A stretch of DNA of 64,000 bases from Sutcliffiella horikoshii (GCF_002157855.1 NZ_CP020880.1:744001-808000); one strand, 5' to 3'; counted from the first letter of the stretch, positions 26,262-35,772 are shown. Notes: a model not told the origin generated them from the letters alone. Numbers and translations: made by a program.

Positions 26262-27748
26262 GATTTTACCTCCGTCTTTTGAAGTGTAGGTGCTTTACGA
26301 AGCTTTGTCGCTTGTTCATATCCATAGGCGATCTGGATGAGGGTGCTTTCTTCAAAGGCTCTGGCGGTAAATGTCACCCCAACTGGTTTCCCTTTTTCCG
26401 TATAGCCAGCAGGAACGGTGATAGAAGGATAACCTGCCTTTGCAGGAATGCCAGCGCCAAAGTTGTTTGGTGTCAGGATCGCATCAAGGGTGTGTTCTTC
26501 CATAACAGCATCCAAGCCGCCTTCCCTGGAACGATAAAGATCTTTTTCACGACTTGATAAGTATTCATCCTCTGTTAATGTTCCGCTGTGTTTGTCACTT
26601 TCCTCAAGGACTGTCTGGTTATGCTTCAGCATAGTGGAAGAGTCCTTTTTATTATAAGCAATTAAGTCTTGCAAGCTTTTAATCGGTACAGAAGAACCGG
26701 TATTTCGTAAGTAGGCGTTCAGACTTGGTTTAAATTCATAAAACAGCGTATGGTAATCCCATTCTTCTTTTGCAAAAGGAATGTCGATGGATCCGATGAC
26801 TTCAGCGCCTTGTTCTCTGAGACTCGCAATTGCTTCTTCCATGAGGAGGGATTCCTCGTCTGAAAAATAAGTGAAATAAGGGTCACGGGCCACTCCAATC
26901 CGCATTCCGTTAAGTCCTTCTTTTAATAGGAAGGAAGTGTAGGATATGCCTGGGGTTGGATTTGTTTTGGTGGCAATGTCTTTTTCATCTGTCTCGGTCA
27001 ATGCGCTCAGAAGGACAGCGGCATCTGTGACTGATTTTGTCATAGGTCCTGCTGTATCTTGACTGAAGGAGATTGGGATGATGCCCCTGCGACTAATCAG
27101 TCCTACAGTTGGCTTAATCCCGACAATGGAATTGGAACTTGCAGGACTTAAAATGGAACCGGAAGTCTCTGTACCGATGGCCGCAACTGCGAGGCCTGCT
27201 GCAACCGCAGCACCGGAACCACTGCTTGAGCCACCAACATCAAATTGGCTGGGACCATAAGGATTAAGGACTTGTCCACCTCTGGAGCTGTAACCATTCG
27301 GCATCTTTTCTGTCATGAAATTAGCCCATTCGGTCATATTGGTTTTGCCAAGTATGACCGCACCAGCTCTTCTCAGTTGACTTGCCACGGCGGAATCTTC
27401 CGCTGCCACGTGATGTTCCAAGGCAAGCGAACCTGCGCTTGTATGCATCATATCGCCTGTATCGATATTGTCTTTCAAAAGGATAGGAATGCCATGGAGA
27501 GGTCCACGTGCACCGGACTGGTCTCTTTCCAGATCGAGAGCTTCCGCAATAAACACCGCATCAGGATTCACCTCAAGAACTGAGTTCAACTTTGGCCCGT
27601 TTTTATCATATTTACTAATGCGGTGAAGATACATGAGAACTAATTCTTTTGAAGTAACTTCGCCATTTTCCATCGCCGCTTGCAGCTCCTCAATCGTCGC
27701 ATTCGGCAACCATTCATCCACAAGCCCAGAGAGTTTCGGGTGGTTCAT
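26258..27748 (-). CDS. Amidase (amidase-signature family)
   Basis: Amide hydrolase with the Ser-cisSer-Lys triad, 496 residues. The signature GGSSSGSGAAVAAGLAVAAIGTETSGSI (near 172-199) is complete, and the catalytic lysine lies in GIPILLKDNID (near 89). The tail resembles GatA-like stand-alone amidases, but no gatB or gatC is near, so it is not the tRNA amidotransferase. AGGAGG lies seven bases before the ATG. First gene of the amidase/dipeptidase operon; a role in using amides or short peptides is inferred. Confidence 0.88.
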   Translation of the reverse strand: MNHPKLSGLVDEWLPNATIEELQAAMENGEVTSKELVLMYLHRISKYDKNGPKLNSVLEVNPDAVFIAEALDLERDQSGARGPLHGIPILLKDNIDTGDMMHTSAGSLALEHHVAAEDSAVASQLRRAGAVILGKTNMTEWANFMTEKMPNGYSSRGGQVLNPYGPSQFDVGGSSSGSGAAVAAGLAVAAIGTETSGSILSPASSNSIVGIKPTVGLISRRGIIPISFSQDTAGPMTKSVTDAAVLLSALTETDEKDIATKTNPTPGISYTSFLLKEGLNGMRIGVARDPYFTYFSDEESLLMEEAIASLREQGAEVIGSIDIPFAKEEWDYHTLFYEFKPSLNAYLRNTGSSVPIKSLQDLIAYNKKDSSTMLKHNQTVLEESDKHSGTLTEDEYLSSREKDLYRSREGGLDAVMEEHTLDAILTPNNFGAGIPAKAGYPSITVPAGYTEKGKPVGVTFTARAFEESTLIQIAYGYEQATKLRKAPTLQKTEVKS

Positions 27749-27885
27749 CCAAAAAACCTCCTATATAATTTTAGAATAGGGTAGAACAACAAACTTTTTT
27801 CAACATCCTACCAATAATAATAATTCAAACTATTTAAAAAACATAGTAATAAAGGTATGATAATAAGATAATATATAAATTTCAA

Positions 27886-27912
27886 GATATTCGTTTCGCA
27901 AAACGAAATATC
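27886..27912. promoter_or_regulatory. Palindrome upstream of ABC exporter operon
   Basis: GATAT-TCGTTT-CGCA-AAACGAA-ATATC, an inverted repeat with a single-base slip, lies 74-100 bases before the first ABC gene. It looks like an operator; no regulator gene is adjacent. Confidence 0.5.
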
Positions 27913-27985
27913 ATATGCGTTCAAAATAGATTTACTCATTTCAACGCAGACTAAACATAGTGAAAGGTTTGGAGGATCACGTATT

Positions 27986-29728
27986 ATGGGGAGAATATTT
28001 TCATACTTAAAACCGTATAAGCTGGCTGTAGCAATTGCCTTGCTCCTTATGCTGACAGAACTTGTCGTGGAGCTCTTGCATCCGTTGCTCATGGCCAAAA
28101 TAATTGACGAGGGAATTCTGACAGGCGATTTGGATGCGGTCCTGAAATGGGGAGGCATCATGGTGCTGTTCTCCTTTATCGCATTCGCAGCAGGGGTTAC
28201 CAACTCCTTTTTTGCCGCCCATGTCAGCCAAAGTTTTGGATTTGACATTAGAAAAGGGTTATTCGGAAAAATACAATCGTTTTCTTTTGCGAATTTCAGC
28301 CTGTTTCCGACTTCTTCTCTCATCACAAGAATGACCAATGATGTTACACAAATTCAAAATACTGTTTTTATGAGCTTACGTATCATGCTCCGTGCACCGC
28401 TCCTTGTGGTGGGTGGCGTGATCATGGCGTTGATTGTCAATTGGCAGCTAGCTCTGTTTCTTGTCATCGGAGTACCTGTTCTCTTTCTTTTTCTCGTATG
28501 GGTGATGAAAAAGGGTGGGGCGCTGTTCAAAGCTGTTCAGGAAAAACTGGATGGTGTGAATAATGTCATGCGGGAAAACCTTGGGGGTATTCGCTTAATC
28601 AAAGCCTTTCTCCGTAAAAAGCATGAAATCAAACGGTTCGGTCATGCAAGCGAGGAGTTGAAGAATCAGACGGTAAATGCACTTCGACTTATGGAGATTA
28701 CCATGCCAATCCTCCTTCTAATCATGAACGGAAGTATTCTTGCTGTCCTTTGGTTTGGTACGATCGGTGTCTCAAACGGAGGAGCACAGGTTGGGGAAGT
28801 GGTCGCTATCGTCAACTATGCGACCAGAATTACCGGGGCACTATCAATCTTTTCTTTTATTATCATGGCATTTGCGCGTGCGAAAGCCTCTGCTCACCGG
28901 ATTACAGATGTGCTGGACGAGGAAATTGATTTAGTGGATAAGGTAGATGTGGATAAAGAAGCGACGTTCCTTCAAGGAGGAATCGAATTTGACTCTGTAT
29001 CTTTTCGTTACCCGAATACAGACATACCGGTTCTTGAGGATATCAGCTTCCGCGCCGAAGCTGGATCGACCGTTGCCATAATGGGAGCCACAGGAGCTGG
29101 TAAATCGTCATTATTCCAACTGATTCCTAGGCTTTACGATGTAGATAAGGGCATCATCCGGGTAGACGGTAAAGACCTTACCGATTTGTCTCTGAAAAAG
29201 CTAAGGAGGCAAATAGGATATGTGCCACAGGAAGCGCTTCTCTTTTCGGGAACGGTAAAAGAGAATATCGCCTGGGGGAAAGAGGATGCAAGCTTGGAAG
29301 AAATCATTCAGGTAGCGAAGGATGCGCAAATTCATGAAACCATCGATCGTTTGCCGAAAAAATATGAGACCGTTCTTGGGCAAAAAGGGGTCAATCTTTC
29401 CGGAGGACAAAAACAACGCTTATCCATTGCCCGCGCTCTTGTAAGAAAGCCGAAGATTCTCATGCTGGATGACAGTACAAGCGCACTTGATTTAAATACA
29501 GAAGCCAAACTGCTCGCTGCTATTAAAAAATACCAATGCACGATGTTCATAGTGACGCAGAAGGTAAGTACGGCAATGGAAGCAGATAAAATCTTACTGA
29601 TAGAAGACGGAAGGCTGCTAGAAGAGGGAAGCCATGAGAAGCTATTGGCCACCTCGGAACTTTACCAGAAAATCTATCAGTCGCAATTTGGAACGGAGGT
29701 GGCAGAGCATGTCCAAGCGTATAAGTAG
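27986..29728 (+). CDS. ABC exporter half-transporter, degenerate-ATPase-site subunit (YfiB-like)
   Basis: 580-residue membrane/ATPase fusion, one half of a heterodimeric multidrug-type exporter. Six-helix membrane domain (1-320), then the nucleotide-binding domain with Walker A GATGAGKSS (near 368), signature NLSGGQKQ (near 470) and Walker B ILMLDDSTSALD (near 491). The residue after Walker B is Asp, where Glu is the catalytic base, so this subunit supplies a non-hydrolysing site. GGAGGAT lies before the ATG. Its 3' end overlaps the next gene by 20 bases. Length fits B. subtilis YfiB (573) better than YheI/BmrC. Confidence 0.88.
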   Translation: MGRIFSYLKPYKLAVAIALLLMLTELVVELLHPLLMAKIIDEGILTGDLDAVLKWGGIMVLFSFIAFAAGVTNSFFAAHVSQSFGFDIRKGLFGKIQSFSFANFSLFPTSSLITRMTNDVTQIQNTVFMSLRIMLRAPLLVVGGVIMALIVNWQLALFLVIGVPVLFLFLVWVMKKGGALFKAVQEKLDGVNNVMRENLGGIRLIKAFLRKKHEIKRFGHASEELKNQTVNALRLMEITMPILLLIMNGSILAVLWFGTIGVSNGGAQVGEVVAIVNYATRITGALSIFSFIIMAFARAKASAHRITDVLDEEIDLVDKVDVDKEATFLQGGIEFDSVSFRYPNTDIPVLEDISFRAEAGSTVAIMGATGAGKSSLFQLIPRLYDVDKGIIRVDGKDLTDLSLKKLRRQIGYVPQEALLFSGTVKENIAWGKEDASLEEIIQVAKDAQIHETIDRLPKKYETVLGQKGVNLSGGQKQRLSIARALVRKPKILMLDDSTSALDLNTEAKLLAAIKKYQCTMFIVTQKVSTAMEADKILLIEDGRLLEEGSHEKLLATSELYQKIYQSQFGTEVAEHVQAYK

Positions 29729-31517
29729 CAGTGCCGCCGTCGCAAGTAAAGCGAGCCCAAAGCCGAAAGCCAAGGACTGGAAAGGGACGATTAAACGAGT
29801 TTGGAGATACTTAGGTGAAAACAAAGGTTTGTTGATGCTCGTTATGTTAATGGTTGTCGTCAGCTCCGCCTTAGGACTTTTGGGACCTTTTATTGTTGGA
29901 ATGGCTATTGATAATTATGTAGTGGAACAAAATACATCTGGACTTTTAAATGTTTTAATTGGGCTTGTATTTATCTATATTTTCTACTCGCTTTCCATGT
30001 GGCTCCAGAACTACTGGATGGTGGGAATAGCGCAAAATACGGTATTGAAAATGAGGACGCAGCTGTTTGAGCATTTACACAAGTTGCCGATCCCATATTT
30101 TGATAAAAGGCAGCATGGTGAACTTATGAGCCGTGTAACCAATGATATGGAGAATGTCAGTTCAACGTTAAACAGTTCTGTCATTCAGATTTTTTCGAGT
30201 ATCTTGACCTTAGTCGGAACGGTATCTGTCATGCTTTATCTTAGTCCTTTGCTGACAGGCATTACGCTAATCATCGTACCTGTTATGTTCTTTGGTTTAA
30301 GATGGATCACCAACCGGACAGGTCCATTGTTCAAGCAAACCCAAAAGAACTTGGGTGAACTGAATGGCTATATTGAAGAAACCATTTCCGGTCAAAGGAT
30401 TGTGAAAACATTCTCCCGAGAAGATAAGGTGATGGAGGAGTTTACGGAAAAGAGTTTAAAACTGAAGAAGTCCGCATATTGGGCTCAGACCTATTCAGGG
30501 TTTATCCCAAAGCTTATGAATATGTTGAATAACTTGAGTTTTGCCATTATCGCAGGTGTTGGTGGGATATTGGCATTAAACACGGAATCAGGCATTACGA
30601 TTGGAGTTATCGTCATTTTTGCGGAGTACTCGAGACAATTCACGCGTCCGTTAAATGACCTTGCCAACCAGTTTAATACTTTGTTGTCTGCTGTAGCAGG
30701 AGCTGAGCGTGTGTTTGATGTGTTGGATGAAGAAGAGGAAGAAAGCGATGAAACCGAAGCAATAGAACTGGAAACGGTAAGAGGAGAAGTGGAGTTTAGG
30801 GATGCTTCCTTCTCTTATGAAGGTGATGATACGACCATTCGCAACATCAACTTCCATGTGGACGCAGGAGAAACCGTTGCATTTGTCGGTCCAACAGGTG
30901 CAGGTAAGACAACGGTCATCAACCTGATTTCCCGTTTCTATGATTTGGACAGCGGAAGCATCCTTTTAGATGGCCATCCAATCAACAGGATAAAACGTTC
31001 GAATTTGCGTAAGCACATGGCCTTTGTATTACAGGATTCCTTTCTTTTTGAGGGAACGGTTAGAGAGAATATCCGTTACGGAAGACTGGATGCTACAGAC
31101 ACGGAAGTGGAGGAAGCGGCAAAGATGGCCAATGCTCATTCCTTTATCAGAAAATTACCGGGAGGCTATGATTTTAAACTGAAGCAGGACGGAAGCGGAA
31201 TCAGTCAAGGGCAAAAACAGTTACTGTCCATTGCGCGGGCAGTCTTGGCAAACCCTACCATCCTGGTTCTTGATGAAGCAACAAGTAGTATTGATACCAT
31301 CACAGAGATGAAAATTCAAGAAGCGCTTCAACGATTGATGGAGGGAAGAACTAGCTTTGTTATTGCCCACCGATTAAATACCATTCAAAATGCCGATCAA
31401 ATTCTTGTATTGAAAGAAGGAGAAATCATAGAAAAAGGATCTCATAATGAATTGCTCACAGAACAAGGTTTTTACTATGACTTGTTTACGAGTCAGTTAA
31501 AAAAAGAAGTAGGGTAA
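29709..31517 (+). CDS. ABC exporter half-transporter, catalytic subunit (YfiC-like)
   Basis: 602-residue partner of the preceding gene. A basic N-terminal tail (1-40, Ser/Lys/Ala-rich) precedes the six-helix domain. The ATPase domain has Walker A GPTGAGKTT (near 395), a non-canonical signature GISQGQKQ (near 497) and Walker B ILVLDEATSSID with the catalytic Glu. Canonical signature in one subunit and catalytic Glu in the other is the asymmetric design of heterodimeric exporters. The start is ATG at 29709 with GGAGGTGG upstream; the ATG at 29634 lies deep in the previous gene. Substrate unknown. Confidence 0.88.
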   Translation: MSKRISSSAAVASKASPKPKAKDWKGTIKRVWRYLGENKGLLMLVMLMVVVSSALGLLGPFIVGMAIDNYVVEQNTSGLLNVLIGLVFIYIFYSLSMWLQNYWMVGIAQNTVLKMRTQLFEHLHKLPIPYFDKRQHGELMSRVTNDMENVSSTLNSSVIQIFSSILTLVGTVSVMLYLSPLLTGITLIIVPVMFFGLRWITNRTGPLFKQTQKNLGELNGYIEETISGQRIVKTFSREDKVMEEFTEKSLKLKKSAYWAQTYSGFIPKLMNMLNNLSFAIIAGVGGILALNTESGITIGVIVIFAEYSRQFTRPLNDLANQFNTLLSAVAGAERVFDVLDEEEEESDETEAIELETVRGEVEFRDASFSYEGDDTTIRNINFHVDAGETVAFVGPTGAGKTTVINLISRFYDLDSGSILLDGHPINRIKRSNLRKHMAFVLQDSFLFEGTVRENIRYGRLDATDTEVEEAAKMANAHSFIRKLPGGYDFKLKQDGSGISQGQKQLLSIARAVLANPTILVLDEATSSIDTITEMKIQEALQRLMEGRTSFVIAHRLNTIQNADQILVLKEGEIIEKGSHNELLTEQGFYYDLFTSQLKKEVG

Positions 31518-31530
31518 TAAGAGTAATTAG

Positions 31531-31577
31531 GCACCTGTACGTTCATGGAAAGCTATCATGTACGTACAGGTGTTTTT
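31531..31577 (+). terminator. Terminator of ABC exporter operon
   Basis: CACCTGTACG-TTCATG pairs with CATG-TACGTACAGGTG with one mismatch, followed by TTTTTT. Confidence 0.9.
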
Positions 31578-31683
31578 TGCATAAATTCTACATCTTATAA
31601 AAAAACATTTAATTTTTCCCGGGAAATTCGTCGCTATATAAAGGTTCGTGTCATATTAGCGCACATGATGAAGGAGTCATGTA

Positions 31684-31712
31684 TTGTCTATTTTCCGAAT
31701 ATGATTTATAAT
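31684..31712 (+). promoter_or_regulatory. Sigma-A promoter of AGCS transporter gene
   Basis: TTGTCT (31684-31689), 17-bp spacer, TATAAT (31707-31712). Predicted start near 31719, which places the ATG at 31711 outside the transcript. Confidence 0.75.
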
Positions 31713-31767
31713 GCTGTACAGAATGAAAATTCTAAATATTACAAATAAGTTAAAGGGGGATTACAAT

Positions 31768-33243
31768 TTGGATGCATTTACGCAAGATCCGATTGGTTTT
31801 ATAGTCAGTCTTCTTTGGAGCACACCGATGATTGTTTTCTGTTTGGGAGTCGGACTATTATTTACCATTTTGACAAGGTTTGTACAAGTAAGGTTATTTG
31901 GGGATATGGTGAAGCAAATATTCTCAGGTAAAGCGTCAAAAGCAGGGGTATCTTCCTTTCAGGCATTATCCATTTCATTATCAGGACGTGTAGGAACCGG
32001 TAATATCGCTGGTACTGCAACTGCAATTGCGATGGGAGGACCCGGAGCAGTTTTTTGGATGTGGACGATCGCATTTATTGGAGCGGCGAGTGCATTTGTT
32101 GAATCAGCGCTGGCCCAAGTGTACAAATCAAAGCAAGATGGGGAATATCGCGGGGGTCCGGCTTATTACATAGAAAAAGGTATTGGCTGGAAATGGTATG
32201 GGATTGTATTCGCATCGGCTGCATTGTTAGCGATGAGCTTATTAATGCCAGGATTGCAAGCTAATGCAATTGGGACAGGATTAAATAATGCTTTTGGAAT
32301 TAATAAGCAAGTAATTGCAATTACATTAGTTATTGTCATTGGATTAATCATTTTTGGGGGAGTTAAACGTATAGCTACTGTTGCTCAATACGTAGTTCCT
32401 TTCATGGCGGTAGCGTATATATTAGTAGCTCTAGGAATTATTGCTATGAATATTACAGAGTTACCGGCAGTATTCGGTTTGATTTTCTCAAGTGCCTTTG
32501 GCTTTGACTCCGCGTTTGGTGGGATCATTGGGGCAGCTATTGCATGGGGCGTTAAACGTGGTATCTTTTCCAATGAAGCAGGTCAAGGTACTGGGCCACA
32601 CGCAGCAGCGGCTGCTGAAGTATCACACCCAGCTAAACAAGGATTAGTGCAAGCATTTTCTATTTATATTGATACGCTACTTGTTTGTTCTGCCACTGCG
32701 TTCATGATTCTATTCACAGGATCGTTTAATGTAGTAGATCCAGCAAACGAGGGACAATTCCTGGTAAATAACCTTGGTGCAGGGGTAGAGGCAGGAGCGG
32801 AATATACACAAGCTGCTGTTGAGTCAGTATTACCTGGGTTTGGTGCAGGATTTGTAGGTATTGCTTTATTATTCTTCGCTTTTACAACCATTATGGCGTA
32901 TTACTATATTGCGGAAACGAATGTTGCATATTTGGTTCGTGGAAGAAGCAATAAGATTCCAATGTTCATCTTGAAGGTCGTTCTTTTAGGTGCAACTTAC
33001 TTTGGGGTTGTCAGAACAACACAAGTAGCATGGAATCTAGGAGATATTGGACTTGGATTAATGGTGTGGCTCAATTTGATTGCACTGTTATTGTTGGCGA
33101 AACCTGCACTTGCAGTGTTAAAAGATTATGATGAACAAAGAAAGCAGGGTCTAGATCCTACATTTAATCCTGAGAAATTGGGTATTAAAAATGCGGAGTT
33201 CTGGACAGAGGAGTATAAAAAGGATGATGAAAAAGCATCCTGA
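31768..33243 (+). CDS. Alanine/glycine:cation symporter (AGCS family, AlsT-like)
   Basis: Sodium- or proton-coupled amino acid importer, 491 residues, about eleven membrane segments. AGCS hallmarks include GTGNIAGTATAIAMGGPGAVFWMW (near 80), EYRGGPAYYIEKG (near 128) and GIFSNEAGQGTGPHAAAAA (near 263). The start is TTG at 31768: AAAGGGGG lies eight bases before it. The ATG at 31711 precedes the predicted transcription start and has no ribosome site. A hydrophilic tail with KKDDEKAS ends it. The substrate (alanine, glycine or glutamine) is not resolved. Confidence 0.9.
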   Translation: MDAFTQDPIGFIVSLLWSTPMIVFCLGVGLLFTILTRFVQVRLFGDMVKQIFSGKASKAGVSSFQALSISLSGRVGTGNIAGTATAIAMGGPGAVFWMWTIAFIGAASAFVESALAQVYKSKQDGEYRGGPAYYIEKGIGWKWYGIVFASAALLAMSLLMPGLQANAIGTGLNNAFGINKQVIAITLVIVIGLIIFGGVKRIATVAQYVVPFMAVAYILVALGIIAMNITELPAVFGLIFSSAFGFDSAFGGIIGAAIAWGVKRGIFSNEAGQGTGPHAAAAAEVSHPAKQGLVQAFSIYIDTLLVCSATAFMILFTGSFNVVDPANEGQFLVNNLGAGVEAGAEYTQAAVESVLPGFGAGFVGIALLFFAFTTIMAYYYIAETNVAYLVRGRSNKIPMFILKVVLLGATYFGVVRTTQVAWNLGDIGLGLMVWLNLIALLLLAKPALAVLKDYDEQRKQGLDPTFNPEKLGIKNAEFWTEEYKKDDEKAS

Positions 33244-33254
33244 TCAATGAATTC

Positions 33255-33293
33255 AAAAGCCCTCACCACTAATTTTTTGTGGTGAGGGCTTTT
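33255..33293. terminator. Bidirectional terminator, perfect 15-bp stem
   Basis: AAAAGCCCTCACCAC pairs perfectly with GTGGTGAGGGCTTTT. It serves the AGCS gene and the convergent EAL gene. Confidence 0.93.
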
Positions 33294-33301
33294 TGAATTG
33301 T

Positions 33302-34270
33302 CTAGACTGACATGATTGGTGCCATAATTTCCGGACTAGGTTTTCCTATATAATAGCCTTGTCCATAATGTATTCCGATGTCTCGGCAAAATTGAAACTC
33401 TTCTTTTCTTTCTATTCCTTCTGCAAGCACCTTAATGTTTAATTTGGTGGCGACATTTATGACACTTTTTAGGAAAAGTTGTTTTTCTAATGAGGTGTCA
33501 CAATGTGAAATATAGTCACGGTCTATTTTTACAAAATCGGGTTGCAGCTTTTCGAGGACTGCCAAGGTGGAATAACCTGCACCGACATCATCGAGTGCCA
33601 CTTGCATTCCCGATTTCTTGTAAGTTTTGAATATAGATTCAAGGTGGTCGATATCGTGAATTTTTTCTGATTCCACCACTTCAAAAACGAGCTGATCTGG
33701 TAAGATGTCATTTTCACGAACAATCTTAAATGTATGCTGCAAACAATACTCCGGGTTGTAAATGGATGATGGTAAAAAGTTAATAAATAGCTTTACATTA
33801 GAAGGGACCTGCTGCTTGCTCCCGGAAACAATAGAGCTTTCACGAGCCTTTTGATCTAAATAGTTATGTAGATTCGTTTCACGGGCGAATTCAAATAGTT
33901 TAAAAGGTGGAACAGATTGCCCCTTCCATTGAGGGCGTAACAAACACTCATAGGCGAAAATTTCATCGTTTTTCTGCAAATCTATGATTGGTTGAAAATG
34001 GGTTGTGAAGGAATTGGATGCTATTAATTCTAATAGATCTTGATTTTTCACCAGATTCCATAACTGCTCTGGTGGGTAAAAGCCTCGTTGTGATGATGTT
34101 TTCGCCAAAACTTTTGAGCTATCAGCTCGATTAAGTATTTTCTTTTGAAGGAGCTGCTCTAATTCTTCAAGTGATTGATAGTGAAGTTCCTCTTGCAATT
34201 GCTCTCTTTTTATAAAAAGTACCCCTGAGCGGCTTATATTGTCAGGTACCCCGCAATCCGTACAGTGCAA
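33302..34270 (-). CDS. EAL-domain cyclic-di-GMP phosphodiesterase
   Basis: Cytosolic protein of 322 residues. The EAL domain (about 85-322) retains FQPIIDL, YECLLRP (E kept, A changed to C), INFLPSS, EVVES, ALDDVGAGYST with the DD pair, VKIDRDYI and AEGIE...GQGYYIGKPSP, so it should hydrolyse cyclic di-GMP to pGpG. The N terminus carries HCTDCGVPD, which could be part of a metal or redox site. Start is TTG at 34270 with AAAGGGGTGA seven bases upstream; upstream in-frame codons lack a ribosome site. No GGDEF domain. Divergent from the KinB-like kinase gene, so motility or sporulation-entry signalling is plausible. Confidence 0.85.
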   Translation of the reverse strand: MHCTDCGVPDNISRSGVLFIKREQLQEELHYQSLEELEQLLQKKILNRADSSKVLAKTSSQRGFYPPEQLWNLVKNQDLLELIASNSFTTHFQPIIDLQKNDEIFAYECLLRPQWKGQSVPPFKLFEFARETNLHNYLDQKARESSIVSGSKQQVPSNVKLFINFLPSSIYNPEYCLQHTFKIVRENDILPDQLVFEVVESEKIHDIDHLESIFKTYKKSGMQVALDDVGAGYSTLAVLEKLQPDFVKIDRDYISHCDTSLEKQLFLKSVINVATKLNIKVLAEGIERKEEFQFCRDIGIHYGQGYYIGKPSPEIMAPIMSV

Positions 34271-34426
34271 ATAGATCACCCCTTTTAATAGATAGGATAA
34301 TTTTACTATTAAATCATTGTTGGAAGAAGTTTTTAGCATGAAATGTTGAAAAAAAGGTCCGAATAGATGAAAAGTAGTAGAATGGATACATTTTTTGACG
34401 GAATGCACAAGGGTTTTCTCAAATGT

Positions 34427-34433
34427 TGTCGAA
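34427..34433 (+). promoter_or_regulatory. Candidate Spo0A box upstream of KinB-like kinase
   Basis: TGTCGAA matches the 0A-box consensus (TGNCGAA) 50 bases before the kinase start. A seven-base match alone is weak evidence. Confidence 0.35.
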
Positions 34434-34482
34434 ACATAACTATACGATAGAATTTAGAAGGTACGGTTAGGGGCGGGCTTGT

Positions 34483-35769
34483 ATGTTGGCGGAAAAGCTA
34501 CTTTTACATGTATTGATCATCTTAGCACCGGTGCTGATTTATTATGTTGTTTCCGAAAATAAGAGGTTTGGTCAATCACCATATTTTATCGGAATTCTGC
34601 AGGGGCTTTCTGCGAGCCTGTGTTTACTGTTTGCATTCTATGATTATGGTCTATATTGGGACTTGCGATACATACCTTTAGTGCTTGCCATCCTTTATGG
34701 TGGACCAAAGGCTGGGGTAATTGTACTCGCTGCCATTCTTGGGACAAGAACCTACCTTGGTGGCGATGCTCTGGCATTTGGCTATGTCAGTGGACTTGTT
34801 GCAGCAGCCATTCCGTTCTTGATGCTAAAACGGTTTAACAAAATTCAAATAAAGAAAAAGAGGATTGGCTTTGCTGTGCTTGTAGGCTTATGGCCAAACT
34901 TTGTCATGCTAGCAATCTTAATAGCTTATCTCTTCAGTTCAGCAGCTGCAAATGAAGGACCGAATCTACTTTTATACATCCTGCTATTTGGATTGATTCA
35001 AGTAGTAGGTGTCGGTTTCGCATCCACCTTACATGAAGCGGTCCTTGAGCGAGAATTGATGAAGCAGGAAATTAGACGCGCGGAAAAGCTGAATACATTA
35101 GGTGAACTTGCAGCGTCCATTGCTCATGAAGTCAGAAACCCATTAACTGTTGTTAAAGGATTTCTCCAACTCATGCATAGAGAGGATAAGGGGAAGAACT
35201 ATCAATATATTGGACTCATTTTAAGTGAACTGGCAAGGGCAGAATCCATTATCAATGATTATCTCAATTTTGCAAAACCTGAGTTCAAAAAAATTGAAAA
35301 AGTGGACCTGGGTGAACTATTGAGTGATGTGAAAATGTTGTTAAATCCGTTAGCAGTAAAAGAAGGTATTCATCTTGAAAGTTACTTGGAGAAGAATGTT
35401 GTGATGGAAACTGATAAAAATCAATTCAAACAAGCCCTTGTTAACATTTTAAAAAATGCCATTGAAGCCACTCCTCAAGATGGCAGAGTCTATATTAAAT
35501 TGTTTTCCAACACATCTGGCATTCAGATTCTCATTAAAGATACAGGAAAAGGAATGACCAAGGAGCAGGTGTCTCGCATTGGTACCTTATTCTATACCAC
35601 TAAGGATAAGGGGACAGGTCTTGGTACGACTGTTTCGATGAGGATTATCGATACAATGAATGGAAAGGTCGTTTACTCAAGTGAACTTGGGAAAGGGACG
35701 GAGGTGAAGATTTCATTTCCGCCTGTGAGGCAGGAGGAACAGGTGAGAGAGGAATCGATTGTTGGATAA
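34483..35769 (+). CDS. kinB: KinB-like sporulation sensor kinase
   Basis: Membrane histidine kinase, 428 residues, the same length as Bacillus subtilis KinB. A 5TM-LYT-type membrane sensor (about 1-185: LRYIPLVLAILYGGPKAG, GTRTYLGGDALAFGYVSG) is followed by HisKA with the phospho-histidine in AASIAHEVRNPLTVVKGF (near 220) and HATPase (TGKGMTKEQVSRIGTLFYTTKDKGTGLG). KinB feeds the Spo0F-Spo0B-Spo0A phosphorelay. AGGGGCGG lies before the ATG. No cognate regulator or kbaA lipoprotein gene is adjacent, so assignment rests on architecture and length; another Spo0-type kinase of the same class is possible. Confidence 0.78.
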   Translation: MLAEKLLLHVLIILAPVLIYYVVSENKRFGQSPYFIGILQGLSASLCLLFAFYDYGLYWDLRYIPLVLAILYGGPKAGVIVLAAILGTRTYLGGDALAFGYVSGLVAAAIPFLMLKRFNKIQIKKKRIGFAVLVGLWPNFVMLAILIAYLFSSAAANEGPNLLLYILLFGLIQVVGVGFASTLHEAVLERELMKQEIRRAEKLNTLGELAASIAHEVRNPLTVVKGFLQLMHREDKGKNYQYIGLILSELARAESIINDYLNFAKPEFKKIEKVDLGELLSDVKMLLNPLAVKEGIHLESYLEKNVVMETDKNQFKQALVNILKNAIEATPQDGRVYIKLFSNTSGIQILIKDTGKGMTKEQVSRIGTLFYTTKDKGTGLGTTVSMRIIDTMNGKVVYSSELGKGTEVKISFPPVRQEEQVREESIVG

Positions 35770-35772
35770 TAA

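Noticed and set aside
31545-31748. 67-residue open frame after the ABC exporter
   Set aside because: It starts within the terminator stem, has no ribosome site and runs into the AGCS promoter and leader.
31711-31767. ATG at 31711 as start of the AGCS gene
   Set aside because: It overlaps the -10 hexamer, before the predicted transcription start, and lacks a ribosome site; TTG at 31768 has AAAGGGGG.
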